Positions 31,757 to 41,829 of a stretch of DNA of 64,000 nucleotides are shown piece by piece. Below the pieces are notes generated by a model. The model ran no database searches, was not told the origin of the DNA, and worked only from the letters and a program-made list of their open reading frames with translations. Made by a program: the position numbers and the translations under genes. Source of the stretch: Fulvia fulva (lineage: Eukaryota; Ascomycota; Dothideomycetes; Mycosphaerellales; Mycosphaerellaceae); assembly GCF_020509005.1 (NCBI RefSeq), contig NC_063020.1, positions 1,922,001-1,986,000 on the forward strand, written 5' to 3'. Numbering within the stretch: the stretch's first letter is position 1; each line of letters starts with the position of its first letter.

Positions 31757-33620
31757 CTAGAAATTACTAGGTACTACCTCTAGATCCTCTCTATTATTAT
31801 CCTCTATTATCGGTATAGGCAAACGAGCTAAGGAGCTAGATAGAACTATAGCCCCTCTCGGCCTCTCGGTAATCGAGCCGAATCGTAAAGTACGTCTAGT
31901 CGCGATTAACCGCCTAAACCGCTTAGCTACTAGAAGAACGGGAGGACTAGCTATACGACCGTAGACCGTAGGCGAGGTCACGACCGCCTCGCCCTTACCC
32001 TTAGAGTCTTCTAGGAGAGGCGTCTATACCGGAATCTCGCGGAGCTACCTAACGTAGTCGGAGGTATTGCTTAGACCCTCCTACGGCTCGTTACGGTCTA
32101 GGGTATAGCGCGGCGATATCTACCGAGGGCTATACCGAGTTCTAGGAGCCGACTTCTTCTTAGCTAAGGCCGCGGGCTTCTTACTAGCTAAAGATACGGG
32201 CTTCTTACTAGGAGGCTTCCTAGGTACCTTAGGTATACTAGCGGACTTACTAGGCTTAGTAATATAAACAAGCCGTCGTCCTCCTTATCTAAGGTATTCT
32301 CCTCCTAGCTAGGTCTATTCGTATTAGTCTCGGCGTTCTCGCGAATAAAGGCGCGGACGTAAGCTAAGTTAGCCTTTAACGCGGCCTTTAGGCGGCTAGC
32401 GGCGTCGCGTATAGTATAAGGCTTATAACTAACCTAGAAGACTAGACTATATATAGCTAGGGTCGGGGCGTTAATCTAAGCTAGATTACAATACTTAAAC
32501 TTAGTATTCTAGAACTAAATAGACTCCGTGACCTAAGTAATATCGTAAGCCTAGGGAAGATTAGAGAAGTTAGCTACCTTACTAGAGGTAACTAGGCGCT
32601 TAGAGTCCTTTAACCGGGAAGACCGCTTAGTATAGCTAAACTTAGTACGAGACCGGCTACGGTCGTAGGTAGAGTACTTACTAGTCTAGAAACAATTAGT
32701 ATAGCCGCCGCGCTCGATAAAGGTAAAGTCGCCTATAGTATTAGGCTTAGGATCCTCCTAGTCGTATTTCTCTAGCCTACTACTCGGTAGGCTAAGTTAC
32801 TAGTACTTAGTAAAGGTTCCTAGCGGACGCTCGGTATCGCCCTTAGAACGGTAGCTTTATACGTATCGCGTAGATCTAGAGCGGCCGCTATAGTAGCTAA
32901 AGACAATCGCCGCTAGCCTAGTTTATATAGTATACGGTCTAAAAGCGATAGGCTGCCTTAGATTCCCGCCCTTAGGGACCTCTTCGAAGACGTCGAAGTC
33001 GGAGTCTAACGCGGCTACTAGCTTTAGAACGCCGCTAAACTAGAAGCGGCTATAGCGTAAAGGGAGTGTCGCGATCTGAGCGTATATATAGGTAATATCC
33101 TATTATTAAAACTTGAGGCTACGTACGCTAAGAATTAGGTGACTAATTAGTCACCTATAGCCTCTTTAAGAGCAATACTTATCTATTCTAGATAGACATA
33201 TACAATATATAACCTGCTTTTAAAACACCCTATATAAGCCCGTATAATAACTTCCTATACTTCTAACGTAATAGGGAGTATATAAATTATCTTAAAGAAT
33301 CTAGATCCTCCGTCGATCCTTAGATACTAGCGCGCGATACGGGCTAACTATAGCGCGATCTGATCGTCTAGCTTAATAACGTCGCGAGAGAACTAGACTT
33401 TAAACTAGAAGGCGTAGAGCCGAGTCTACTAACCGGCTAACTATCCGGTAGGTATATCCGGAAGGCGCGTCTTAGTATAAACGGGGAGCCGCGGGAAGTT
33501 ATTAGATACGGCCGAAGTATAGGTAACGGTAAGGGCGTCTATCTAAGCTATTAACTCCTCGCCTTAAGGAGAGCGCGGGATAGGAGCTATAGTAAGCTAT
33601 AAGGAAGAAAGGAGTCAAAA
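31757..33620 (-). pseudogene. Reverse-strand accessory reading frame of Gypsy-A, decayed
   Basis: Downstream of pol, the minus strand can be read as a protein through scattered TAG codons. The C-terminal 74 residues (31981-31757) are still open, with RFRRLIATRRTLRFGSITER, preceded by a Lys/Pro-rich linker (KKPAALAKKKSAP-like) at about 32150-32230 and a region around 32300-32700. It converges with pol and ends about 200 bases from it. The beginning may lie across the Gypsy-B insertion, in 57851-58200. I do not recognise a family; coding status is inferred from the openness and amino-acid composition of this strand. Confidence 0.4.
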
Positions 33621-33684
33621 ATACGTTAGTATTACTACGTTAACGCCGATACCGCGGCGCGGCTTATATACCTTAATCTAATTA

Positions 33685-33689
33685 AGAAT
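33685..33689. repeat. Target-site duplication of Gypsy-B, left copy (AGAAT)
   Basis: AGAAT precedes the TG of the 5' LTR; the same five bases follow the CA of the 3' LTR at 57846-57850. Confidence 0.9.
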
Positions 33690-34208
33690 TGTTATAGTAT
33701 CCCTATAGAGTGTATAGAAGGTAGGGACAGAAGAGCCTTAGAGTGCTTAGAAGTCGTTAAGAAGTAAAAGTCTAGCTTAGTATATAAGCGCTAAGAATTA
33801 TATACCCCGTAATATTTACTACGGGACCTAGCCCTCCAAATTTACTACTCTACTAACCCTTAATAGATTCACTTCGGCTCGTAACTATATAACTTACGGC
33901 ACTCCCGCGAGCACCCGCGACTACGCTAGACCCTAGAAGAAGCACGTAGAAGACTCGGAACGTAGGGTAGGTTAGAATAAGGTTTTGAGCAAAGCTACTA
34001 AGCGCGGCTTCGTACGGGTTAGCCCTATTAATACGGGGACACGTACTCGCGAGGGTCGCGTATAAATATCTAGCCTTCCCTAGGCCTCTCTTACTTTCTT
34101 CGTCTTTCGTTTTGTGTAGTAATTATACTATACCCTTTGTATCTACACTTCGTACCTATATTCTCGCTTTTACCCTTATATCTTATAGGCTAGGCTCTCG
34201 CCCTTATA
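33690..34208 (+). repeat. Gypsy-B 5' LTR (519 bp)
   Basis: Begins TGTTATAGTATCCC and aligns without gaps to 57327-57845. The terminal CA of the other copy reads TA here (34207-34208), a RIP-type change. Contains the U3-R-like pyrimidine-rich CTTCGTCTTTCG motif near 34098. Confidence 0.9.
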
Positions 34209-34259
34209 CTACGAAAGACTAACAAACCGTTAACCACTCGAGTTATCCTTATAGGTGAC

Positions 34260-36732
34260 CACGCTACCGATAGAGGTGTTAACCTCGATAACTAAGACAC
34301 TCTATTCTACTTTAGTAAGTAGGCTAATATCCCCTTCTCGAACGCCGCTACCTTTAGTACCTAGGTAAACGCTAACCCCGACACCGCCTACGCTCTTATT
34401 AACCGTACCGTCTCCTCTTTCTACGAGACCGCCTAGTAGGTCGAGCAAGTAAACAACTAAGTAATATACCTTTAAGGTATTATAAATACCTTCTAGAACC
34501 TCGTACCGTACGCCGACGATAACCGCCGCTAGTACTTCTCTAAGAAGGTTAACGACCTAGACGAGTTCGACGGTAATAAGAGTAAGTTCGAGGCATTTAA
34601 GACATAGCTTACTATTAAGCTATTAGTCAATACCGACTACTTTCCGTAAGAGAAGGATAAGGTTACGTACGTCTTCTCCCTCCTTCGGGGAGACGCCGCG
34701 GCTTAGGTATAATACTATATCGATAACGCTACGTAGACTATCGGCTACCTAGACGTCCTCACCTTAATATAGGACCTCCGTGCTGCCTTTAGTGATCTAG
34801 ACCGTAGAGCTACCGCCTAGAACGCTATCTATAACCTCCTCTAGAAGAACAAGAGCTTCGCCGAGTACCTCGCGGCCTTTAACCGCGACATCGGGTTTAC
34901 CGGCTATAACGAAGAGACTAAGAAGAGTACTCTCCGCCGTAGCTTATTAGTAGAGCTTCTTCGAGCCCTCGAGGATAAGGACGTCGGTACTATAAGCTTC
35001 CGTAAGCTCGTCGAGACCTACTAGCGCCTCGACTCTAATATAAAACATACCGCCTCTCTCCTCGCTTCCCGTTCTTAAGGTCGTTAGCCTCGTAGTCCCG
35101 GAAGCTACTTTACTACTCTACTAGGCGCCGCCGCTCCTACGGCTCTCCCTCCCGTCTCTATAGGTAATGCTATAGATCTTAGCGCTAGTACCGCCGTCCC
35201 TCGAGTCTAGGGCCTTATTAACGGTAAGCTTACTCCCGAAGAGAAGCTTCGCCGTCGCTAGGCCGGACTCTATACCTACTACGGCGGTCTAGGCTATATC
35301 GTAGTTAACTATCCGTAGCTCGCTACCCGTAACGCCCGTAACCTAGTTCGCGGCGCTATCGGCGCTATCGAGCCTACTTCTACTACTCCCGCTAAGTAGG
35401 AAAAAGCCTAGGTCTTCCTTATCGACGCGATAAAGACTAAGAATAACGTTTACCGAAAGTAAAGAGAGGAAAGAAGTTAAGGATCAATATAGTATAGCTA
35501 GACCTATACGACGAGACGGGTAAGGACTACGCTTATAAACCGTTCGTTACGAATATAAATATCGGCTTAAAGAAACTCTCTTCTTCCAATCTCACTCTTA
35601 TAGATACTAGCGTACTAGGCGAGTCTTTTATAGACTATAAACTCGCGACCTCTCTTAACCTCGAACCCTAGGAACTAAAGTACCCTCGTACCCTTAAACT
35701 ATTTAACGGTACGGAGACTACTACTAGTAAGATTACTTATATTATATATACGTTAATCACTCTCGGAAGCAAGCGTATATCGATTACTAGCTTCCTTACG
35801 TCCCTACCGTATTAGAAGTTTATCCTTAGCCTCCCCTAGTTTAGACGATACTAACCTATTATCGACTAGACTTCCCTTACTATTAGCTTCCCTCTAGAAG
35901 CTCCTCCGGTACCTCCGCCTTCTCCGCCGCCTTAGCGCGGTCCTAAGTATACTAGGATCTTCTAGGTGAACGCCGCTACCTTTACTACTACTACTAAGTA
36001 GCCTAAAGCTTAAGTCTTCGCCGCCTCTCTCCGCGATATCGACATCGCCCTCGAGAAGCTCGATAAGAAGCGTATACCTACCGACCCTACTACGAAGGTC
36101 CCTCCTTAGGTATACTATATCCTCTACGTATTCGATACTAAAGCCGTAGACGAGCTACCTCCTTATCGCCCTTACGACTATAAGATTGAGCTAGAAGAAG
36201 GTATAGAGACACCGTTCGGACCGTTATATTCTATGTCCCGAGAAGAGCTTATCGTCCTTAAGAGATTCCTCGAAGAGAACCTAAAGAAGGGGTTTATTCG
36301 AGCGAGCCGTTCTAGCGCTAGTAGTCCCGTTATATTCGTTAAGAAGCCCGGCGGTAGCCTACGCTTCTACGTAGACTACCGAGGCTTAAACGCTATTATA
36401 AAGAAGAACCGCTACCTAATACCGTTGATTTAGGAGACGCTCGAGCGCCTCTCTAAGGCCAAGTACTTTACTAAGCTCGATGTTATCGCTACGTTTAAGA
36501 AGTTACGAATAGTAGAAGGACACGAGTATCTTATAGCCTTCCGTACTTACTACGGGCTATTCGAGTCGCTCGTTATACCCTTCGGCGTTTATAACGGGCC
36601 TAGTACCTTCTAGAACTTTATTAACGACATTCTTTAGGAGTTTCTCGATCAGTTCTATACTACCTATATCGACGACATCCTAGTCTATAGCGAGACTAAG
36701 GAGGAGCACCGCGAGTACGTCTATAAGGTCCT
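34260..36732 (+). pseudogene. Gypsy-B gag, protease and 5' half of reverse transcriptase
   Basis: Gag runs from about 34260 to 35460. Its zinc knuckle at 35271-35312 should be C-x2-C-x4-H-x4-C, but all four ligand codons read Tyr. Protease follows (about 35540-35840, LTLIDTSVLG-like). RT begins near 36180; one stretch, 36233-36433, is still open with VDYRGLNAI, and YIDDILVYS is at 36665-36691. The gene is cut at 36733 by the small LTR element just after this catalytic motif and resumes at 39146. Confidence 0.8.
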
Positions 36733-37059
36733 TGTTAGGAACCGCTGTACGTTATCCCAACCGGGCTTAGATCTTTGTAATGATGTCTCTGACTCGTTGA
36801 GAAGGTAGTGGTCCCAAACAGTATATGGTGTATACTTAAAATGAGTTGAGCACGAGGCTCCTATCTACTTGCAAAGGAGCGTCGTCTATATAGTACTATG
36901 TCTTGGCGCGGTCACCTCGCTCACGAGTGACCTAAGTGACCCTGAGTCACCTCGTTCACGAGTGACCCAAGTGACTCCAATACACTGGCTGCCTAGTGAT
37001 CTTCCCTCGTTCTTCGCTTGTCTGACAAATGAGCTTCTCCCACCTTTCAGACCGTAACA
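36733..37059 (-). repeat. 3' LTR of the ambisense element (327 bp)
   Basis: TGTTAGGAACC..CCGTAACA. Compared with the other LTR it lacks one 26-bp unit, has one extra G in CCGGGC, and carries two RIP-type substitutions (CTTAGATC for CTTGGATC; TTGTAATG for TTGCAATG). One TGAGTCA at 36943-36949. Confidence 0.88.
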
Positions 37060-37074
37060 CCATCCCCCTCCCCA
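37060..37074 (-). promoter_or_regulatory. Polypurine tract of the ambisense element
   Basis: On the minus strand GGGGAGGGGGATGG ends exactly where the LTR begins, as expected of the plus-strand primer. This fixes the element's orientation as minus. Confidence 0.75.
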
Positions 37075-37152
37075 GGATCGGTGTCCCAACGATCACGTGT
37101 CATGATGATATAAGCGAATGTCCCATCATTTTCATTCCTCAGCTTGTCCAAA

Positions 37153-37656
37153 ATGTCTTCCTCCTCGTCACAGAAACGCGAACTTCGTGCCTCCCGCATC
37201 GAGCGACAGAATCACCTGGCCGAGTCCCCCTGCGAGAACTGTTGTTCGAAGTTGCGTCTGTGTTTCGTCATGCCTGGCTCCGACTCGCGGTGTTCCGAGT
37301 GTGTCCGTAGAGGTCGCGCCTGTGTCCGTACGTCGTGGGCCGCCATAGATCGGACCGAAGCATCCATAAAAAGAGAAATCGAGCTGGCGGAGCAACAACA
37401 GGAATCGCTCCTGCAGCAACTGGAGCAGGTCCGGGCGATCCTCACCAGGAAGCGCCAAGTACTCGAGCAGAACCGTGCCCGTGAAGAAGAAAAACTCCGT
37501 TGCTTGGATCGTGAGCTCGCCGCCGAGGGAGACGATACTCGGGTCGTCCACCTGTCCGCATCCGAGCTGGAGAAGAGCCTCCAAAGCGTCGGTGTAGCGT
37601 CCCCTTTCTCCTGGTCTGGTTTTTGTTCTGATCCTCCTCCCGAGGCGCCTTCGTAA
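37153..37656 (+). CDS. Zn2Cys6-like coiled-coil protein, antisense ORF of the LTR element
   Basis: 167 residues from the ATG at 37153 (the longer frame opens with TTG). Residues about 25-55 hold six cysteines spaced C-x2-C-x6-C-x9-C-x2-C-x6-C, the exact pattern of the fungal Zn2Cys6 binuclear cluster, though with fewer basic residues than a classic GAL4 domain (CENCCSKLRLC, then CSECVRRGRAC). A long charged heptad-like helix follows (ASIKREIELAEQQQESLLQQ, then EQVRAILTRKRQVLEQNRAR). The tail is Ser/Pro-rich. It is convergent with gag and 106 bases from it. Proteins of this look recur among fungal genome hypotheticals and, to my recollection, have no established function. Confidence 0.75.
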   Translation: MSSSSSQKRELRASRIERQNHLAESPCENCCSKLRLCFVMPGSDSRCSECVRRGRACVRTSWAAIDRTEASIKREIELAEQQQESLLQQLEQVRAILTRKRQVLEQNRAREEEKLRCLDRELAAEGDDTRVVHLSASELEKSLQSVGVASPFSWSGFCSDPPPEAPS

Positions 37657-37762
37657 GTCGTGTTCCAGTAGTCGTTTATCCGTGTCGTTGTGTTGACTTC
37701 TAGTCCTTAGGTCATCAAATCAAGAAGCCGCTGTTTGATGCCTTGTCGTCAGGTCGTTTCTG

Positions 37763-38755
37763 CTAAGCAGATTTCGAGAAGAAGTTCTCGCATTCCTGGT
37801 ATGTCTTCTCTTCGCGAATCATTGCGTTGAACTCGCGGCTAACCATATTCTTCTTCTTGCAGTTTTTTGCAAAGTGGCCTTGCTCGCCACATACGTAGCA
37901 GGTGGAACCTTTGCTCTTCAGCCCCCTTCCTGTCCTACGATCCGTTACGTCCAATTCCATTGGGTCTCCGTAACTAGGGTCCTGACTTCTGGCCTTGAAG
38001 CCCCCTCTTCCGCTCGCGGCGGGTCTCTGGTATCCAGGCTGTACGTGTCGGTCGTACCTCAAATCCTGGAGCCTTTCGTCGATCTCCTTTGCTGCCTTGA
38101 TCATCGCCCCTAGCGTCACAACGCTGGCGTTTCGGGATAGTTCGGCTTTAACGTTGTCCTTCAGCCCGAGGTAGAACTGCGATCGCAATGCTGCGTCGTT
38201 CCATTCTAGGTCGGCGGCATATCCTTGGAATTCTGAGGCGTACAGCGCTACAGAAGTGGTCTGTCGAAGTTGTCGGATATGTCGGTCGGCGTATACCTCC
38301 TCATTCGGTATCCCGTATAGATCATCGAGTTTCGTCTCAAACTCGTCGTAGTCGTGGAAAATTTTTCGAGTTTCCGTCTTCGGTGTCCCCCCCTCACCCT
38401 GGTTGTGGAGCCAGTCCTTGAGGTATGGTCGGAATCCTCTAGCTGCTTTTCCTCGTAGGAAGGATGCGGCGTACAAGACCTTGCTGGCCTCGCCTTGAAA
38501 CTGGTGTGCGTTGAAGTGAAGGTACAACTGAACCTGCAGTTGAAAAGCCTCCAGTTTGTCCTTGGTCCCGTCGAACGTCTCCGGCGTAGACACCTTAGGT
38601 GCACGGTGGTGGTCCTGTGAGTTCAGCATACTCATAGGAGCGTTGTTGTTCTTGCTGCTTCCTGTAATCGACATTTCGCTCATTCGTTCCGTAATGCCAG
38701 TTGACTGTGGCGTTCCTTGTCTCGACGGACTCCGGGTAGCGTCTCTCCCAGACAT
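37763..38755 (-). CDS. Gag of the non-autonomous LTR element
   Basis: 330 residues from the ATG at 38755 (two upstream codons open with TTG). The capsid-like core (about 55-240) includes TPETFDGTKDKLEAFQLQVQ and LRQTTSVALYASEFQGYAAD, typical of Ty3/Gypsy Gag. A CCHC zinc knuckle, CYVCGEQGHFAKNC, lies near residues 285-300 with all ligands intact. Gag forms the particle that packages element RNA. The frame ends without a frameshift into pol; there is no pol. The start lies 33 bases from the LTR, leaving little room for a primer site. Confidence 0.85.
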   Translation of the reverse strand: MSGRDATRSPSRQGTPQSTGITERMSEMSITGSSKNNNAPMSMLNSQDHHRAPKVSTPETFDGTKDKLEAFQLQVQLYLHFNAHQFQGEASKVLYAASFLRGKAARGFRPYLKDWLHNQGEGGTPKTETRKIFHDYDEFETKLDDLYGIPNEEVYADRHIRQLRQTTSVALYASEFQGYAADLEWNDAALRSQFYLGLKDNVKAELSRNASVVTLGAMIKAAKEIDERLQDLRYDRHVQPGYQRPAASGRGGFKARSQDPSYGDPMELDVTDRRTGRGLKSKGSTCYVCGEQGHFAKNCKKKNMVSREFNAMIREEKTYQECENFFSKSA

Positions 38756-38788
38756 ATGCAAAGGGCCCTGGTGGTGGTGCTCAAAGTT

Positions 38789-39140
38789 GTTAGGAACCGC
38801 TGTACGTTATCCCAACCGGGCTTGGATCTTTGCAATGATGTCTCTGACTCGTTGAGAAGGTAGTGGTCCCAAACAGTATATGGTGTATACTTAAAATGAG
38901 TTGAGCACGAGGCTCCTATCTACTTGCAAAGGAGCGTCGTCTATATAGTACTATGTCTTGGCGCGGTCACCTCGCTCACGAGTGACCTAAGTGACCCTGA
39001 GTCACCTCGTTCACGAGTGACCCTGAGTCACCTCGTTCACGAGTGACCCAAGTGACTCCAATACACTGGCTGCCTAGTGATCTTCCCTCGTTCTTCGCTT
39101 GTCTGACAAATGAGCTTCTCCCACCTTTCAGACCGTAACA
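38789..39140 (-). repeat. 5' LTR of the ambisense element (352 bp)
   Basis: By orientation this is the promoter LTR for gag. A 26-bp tandem unit containing TGAGTCA occurs twice in phase (TGAGTCA at 38998-39004 and 39024-39030), next to related CGAGTGACC words. TGA(C/G)TCA is the site of AP-1/Gcn4-type bZIP factors, which suggests but does not prove stress or starvation control. Confidence 0.85.
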
Positions 39141-41595
39141 GTCCTTTAGAAGCTCGTAGACGCCGGCTTATAGCTCGATATCGATAAGTACGAGTTTAAG
39201 AAGACCGAAGTCAAGTTCCTTAGTTTAATTATTACCGTAGACGGCATTAAGATAGACTAAGAGAAGGTCAACGCTATCGTCGAATAGGATACTCCTCTAA
39301 CGTTAAGGAGGTCTAGGGTTTCCTAGGCTTTACTAACTTCTACCGCCGCTTTATCTACGTATTCTCGAGCGTAGTACGCCCTTTAACGAAGCTTACGCGT
39401 AAGGGTAAGAAGTTTGCCTAGACCGACGAATACTAGGAGGCTTTTGACTTACTTAAAGCGAAGTTCATTAAGAACCCGCTCCTATAGCACTTCGATTTCG
39501 AACTAGAGACCCGTATAGAGACTAACGTATCCGACGGCGTAGTAGGCGGTGTCCTACTATAATGCCGCTCGCCTAAATCTCCCTAGTTACCTATCGCCTT
39601 CCTCTCTAAGAAGATGACCGCTACGGAGTATAACTACGAGATCTACGACAAGGAGCTTCTCGCTATCGTCAAAGCTTTTAAAGAGTAGCGCCCCGAGCTC
39701 GAAGGCTCTACTATACCCGTCTAAGTAAGCTCCGACTATAAGAGCCTCGTCTACTTTATAAAGAGTAAGCTACTTAATTGTCGCTAGGCCCGCTAGAGCG
39801 ATTTTCTCTCCCGGTTTAACTTTATAATCTCGTATACGCCCGGTAAGGCCAACTCGATAGCCGACGCCCTTACCCGCCGCCCTAGTAACTCTCTAGTTAA
39901 TCGAAGAGGGGGCTAGCAAATCGTAGAGCAACAAGTTATTAAAGAGTATAACCTCTCTTTCGAGCTTCGAGAGTACCTATCGAACGGCTAGCCTACGCTC
40001 GCTACTTCCTTTACTACTCTCGTACTCGCTCCTACCTACCTTAACGAGAGTGGCAATAAATCCGAGCCTAAAGAATACGCCTCGGACGCTAAGGACTTGA
40101 ACGATAATAAAGAGGGCTTAGTAACGACCGACGGCTTATCCGAATTAGGCTTTAAGGGGTTTAATAATAAGGAGTAACCTAAAGGCATTATAGTACGAGT
40201 ACGAATAGTATACGATACCGACCTAGTCGCCTAAGAGTTAGTTTAGGCCCTTAAATCTAGCGCGAGGATATTCCCGGGCTTCTCGCTATCTAAGTACGAG
40301 CTCTAGGAAGGTGTCGTCTACTTCCGTAAGAAGCTTTACGTACCGTAGCCCGAAGGCTCTAATATCCGAGCTAAGATTCTTTTAATCGTCTACGACTCCG
40401 CCTCTAGGGGTCACCTAGGCGTAGCTAAGACCTATAAGCTCCTCGCTAGGTATTACTAGTAGCCGTATTCCTAGAAGGACGTCCGCCGCTACGTACTAAA
40501 CTACGCTACTTACTAAAGAGCTAAAGCTAACCGCTACCGCCCCTACGGTCTCTTATACCCTCTCCCGGCTCCTAATTGTCCGTAGAAGCACATTACTATA
40601 GACTTTATTACCGATCTTCCTTACGGTAAGACCTTTAGCGGCGTAAAGGCAAAGGCCCTTCTAGTAATCGTAGACCGTTACTCTAAGGACCGGTATATAA
40701 TCCCGTACTAGAGTATAACCGTAAAGGAGACTACTCGCTTATTCTACGAATTCGTCTAGCGCTTTTAAGGCCTCCCGGATAGCATCACCTCTAATAGAGG
40801 CTCCTAGTTCATCTCGTACTTCTAGAAGCGTCTATATACTATCCTAGGTATTAAGTATAACCTCTCGACTAGTTTTTAGCTATAGACCGACGGCCAGACC
40901 GAAATTACGAACACTATCCTCGAGTAGGTCCTTCGTTACTTCGTCGACTACTACTAGAAGGATTGGCCTTAGTATATCCCTACGGTAGAGTTCGCTACTC
41001 GTAACTAGGACTCGGAGACTACTAGCTACTCTCCCTTCTATACTACGAGAGGTTACTACCCTCGTATAGGTATAGAACTAGAAGAGCCTCTCCCGCCTAC
41101 CGAAGACGTAAACGAGTAAGTAGTAGACGAGTTCGCTACTATACTCTTATAGATCTATAAAGAAGTCTACGACGAGATAGTATACGTATAAGCAATCTAC
41201 GAGGATTAAGCTAATCGTCGTCGCTAGCTAGCTCCCGACTACTAAGTAGGCGATATAGTCTACCTTAACTCTAAGAACATTAAGACGGACCGCCCCTCTA
41301 AGAAGCTAAGCTAGAAGAACCTAGGTCCTTTTAAGATTACCGAGCGTATTAGTTTATACGCCTACCGTCTAGCTCTTCCTACGAACATAAAGATCTACGA
41401 CGTCTTCTATCCCGTACGCCTTCGGCCGTCGGCTAAGGACCTATTCCCGAACTAAAACTAAGACATACTAGGTCCTCCCGATAAAGTAGAAGTCGACGAG
41501 CCTATTAACCTACCTTCTAACGACTATACCGTCCGTAAGATCCGGGGAATCCGCGTAGAGCCTAACGAAGTTAAAGGGCTACCGCCGATCAAGTA
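39141..41595 (+). pseudogene. Gypsy-B RT end, RNase H, integrase
   Basis: Resumes after TSD GTCCT (39141-39145). RT thumb and RNase H run to about 39860 (the [24 protein letters not shown] stretch near 39600-39660), then the integrase zinc-binding region, core with IDFITDLPYGKTFSG-like and QTDGQTEITN-like motifs (40600-40920), and the start of a chromodomain that is cut at 41595 by the Copia insertion. Many in-frame TAG codons. Confidence 0.8.
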
Positions 41596-41829
41596 TATTA
41601 AGAACATATAGGCCGTAGGACAAGTATGTGGGTGTAGGTATGTCATGTGACTAGATCACGTGACTAGGGTTTGCTAGCCTATAGGCTAGTAAACATCCGG
41701 ACACCTAGTATCTACCTATACTAATACTAGCGATACTATATATAGATATACGCTATCCTATTAGGTCCTTCTTCGTCTTTCGTATAATCCGCCGTCTTCT
41801 ACTACTACGTAACTCGTACCTATTTAATA
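41596..41829 (+). repeat. Copia 5' LTR (234 bp)
   Basis: Begins TATTAAGAAC, where the 3' copy keeps TGTTAAGAAT; ends TTTAATA. Contains a perfect 16-bp palindrome CTAGCCTATAGGCTAG at 41674-41689. The sequence just inside, GGTTATAAGCCCGAG, is a possible decayed tRNA-Met-type primer site. Confidence 0.88.

Larger units (their letters stand above)
27651..33684 (+). mobile_element. Gypsy-A, old LTR retrotransposon relic (left part)
   Basis: Starts within the end of the protease (GFDLILGLK, then a decayed W and NPNVN) and continues as RT, RNase H, integrase and a C-terminal extension on the plus strand, followed by a reverse-strand frame. No left LTR or gag is present, so the 5' part has been lost or lies elsewhere. 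It is interrupted at 33685-33689 by Gypsy-B; the rest (57851 to about 58290 and beyond) carries its purine tract and probable 3' LTR. The oldest element by nesting order. Left edge is given to about 30 bases. Confidence 0.75.
36733..39140 (-). mobile_element. Non-autonomous ambisense LTR element, nearly RIP-free
   Basis: 2,408 bases, bounded by LTRs of 327 (36733-37059) and 352 bases (38789-39140) and by TSD GTCCT (36728-36732, 39141-39145). It runs on the minus strand: a purine tract (rc GGGGAGGGGGATGG) abuts the LTR at 37060, and gag begins 33 bases inside the other LTR. There is no protease, RT or integrase, so it must be moved in trans. It carries a second intact ORF on the opposite strand. 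CpA words are normal, unlike the surrounding Gypsy-B, so it arrived after, or escaped, the RIP that hit its host element. Confidence 0.88.
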
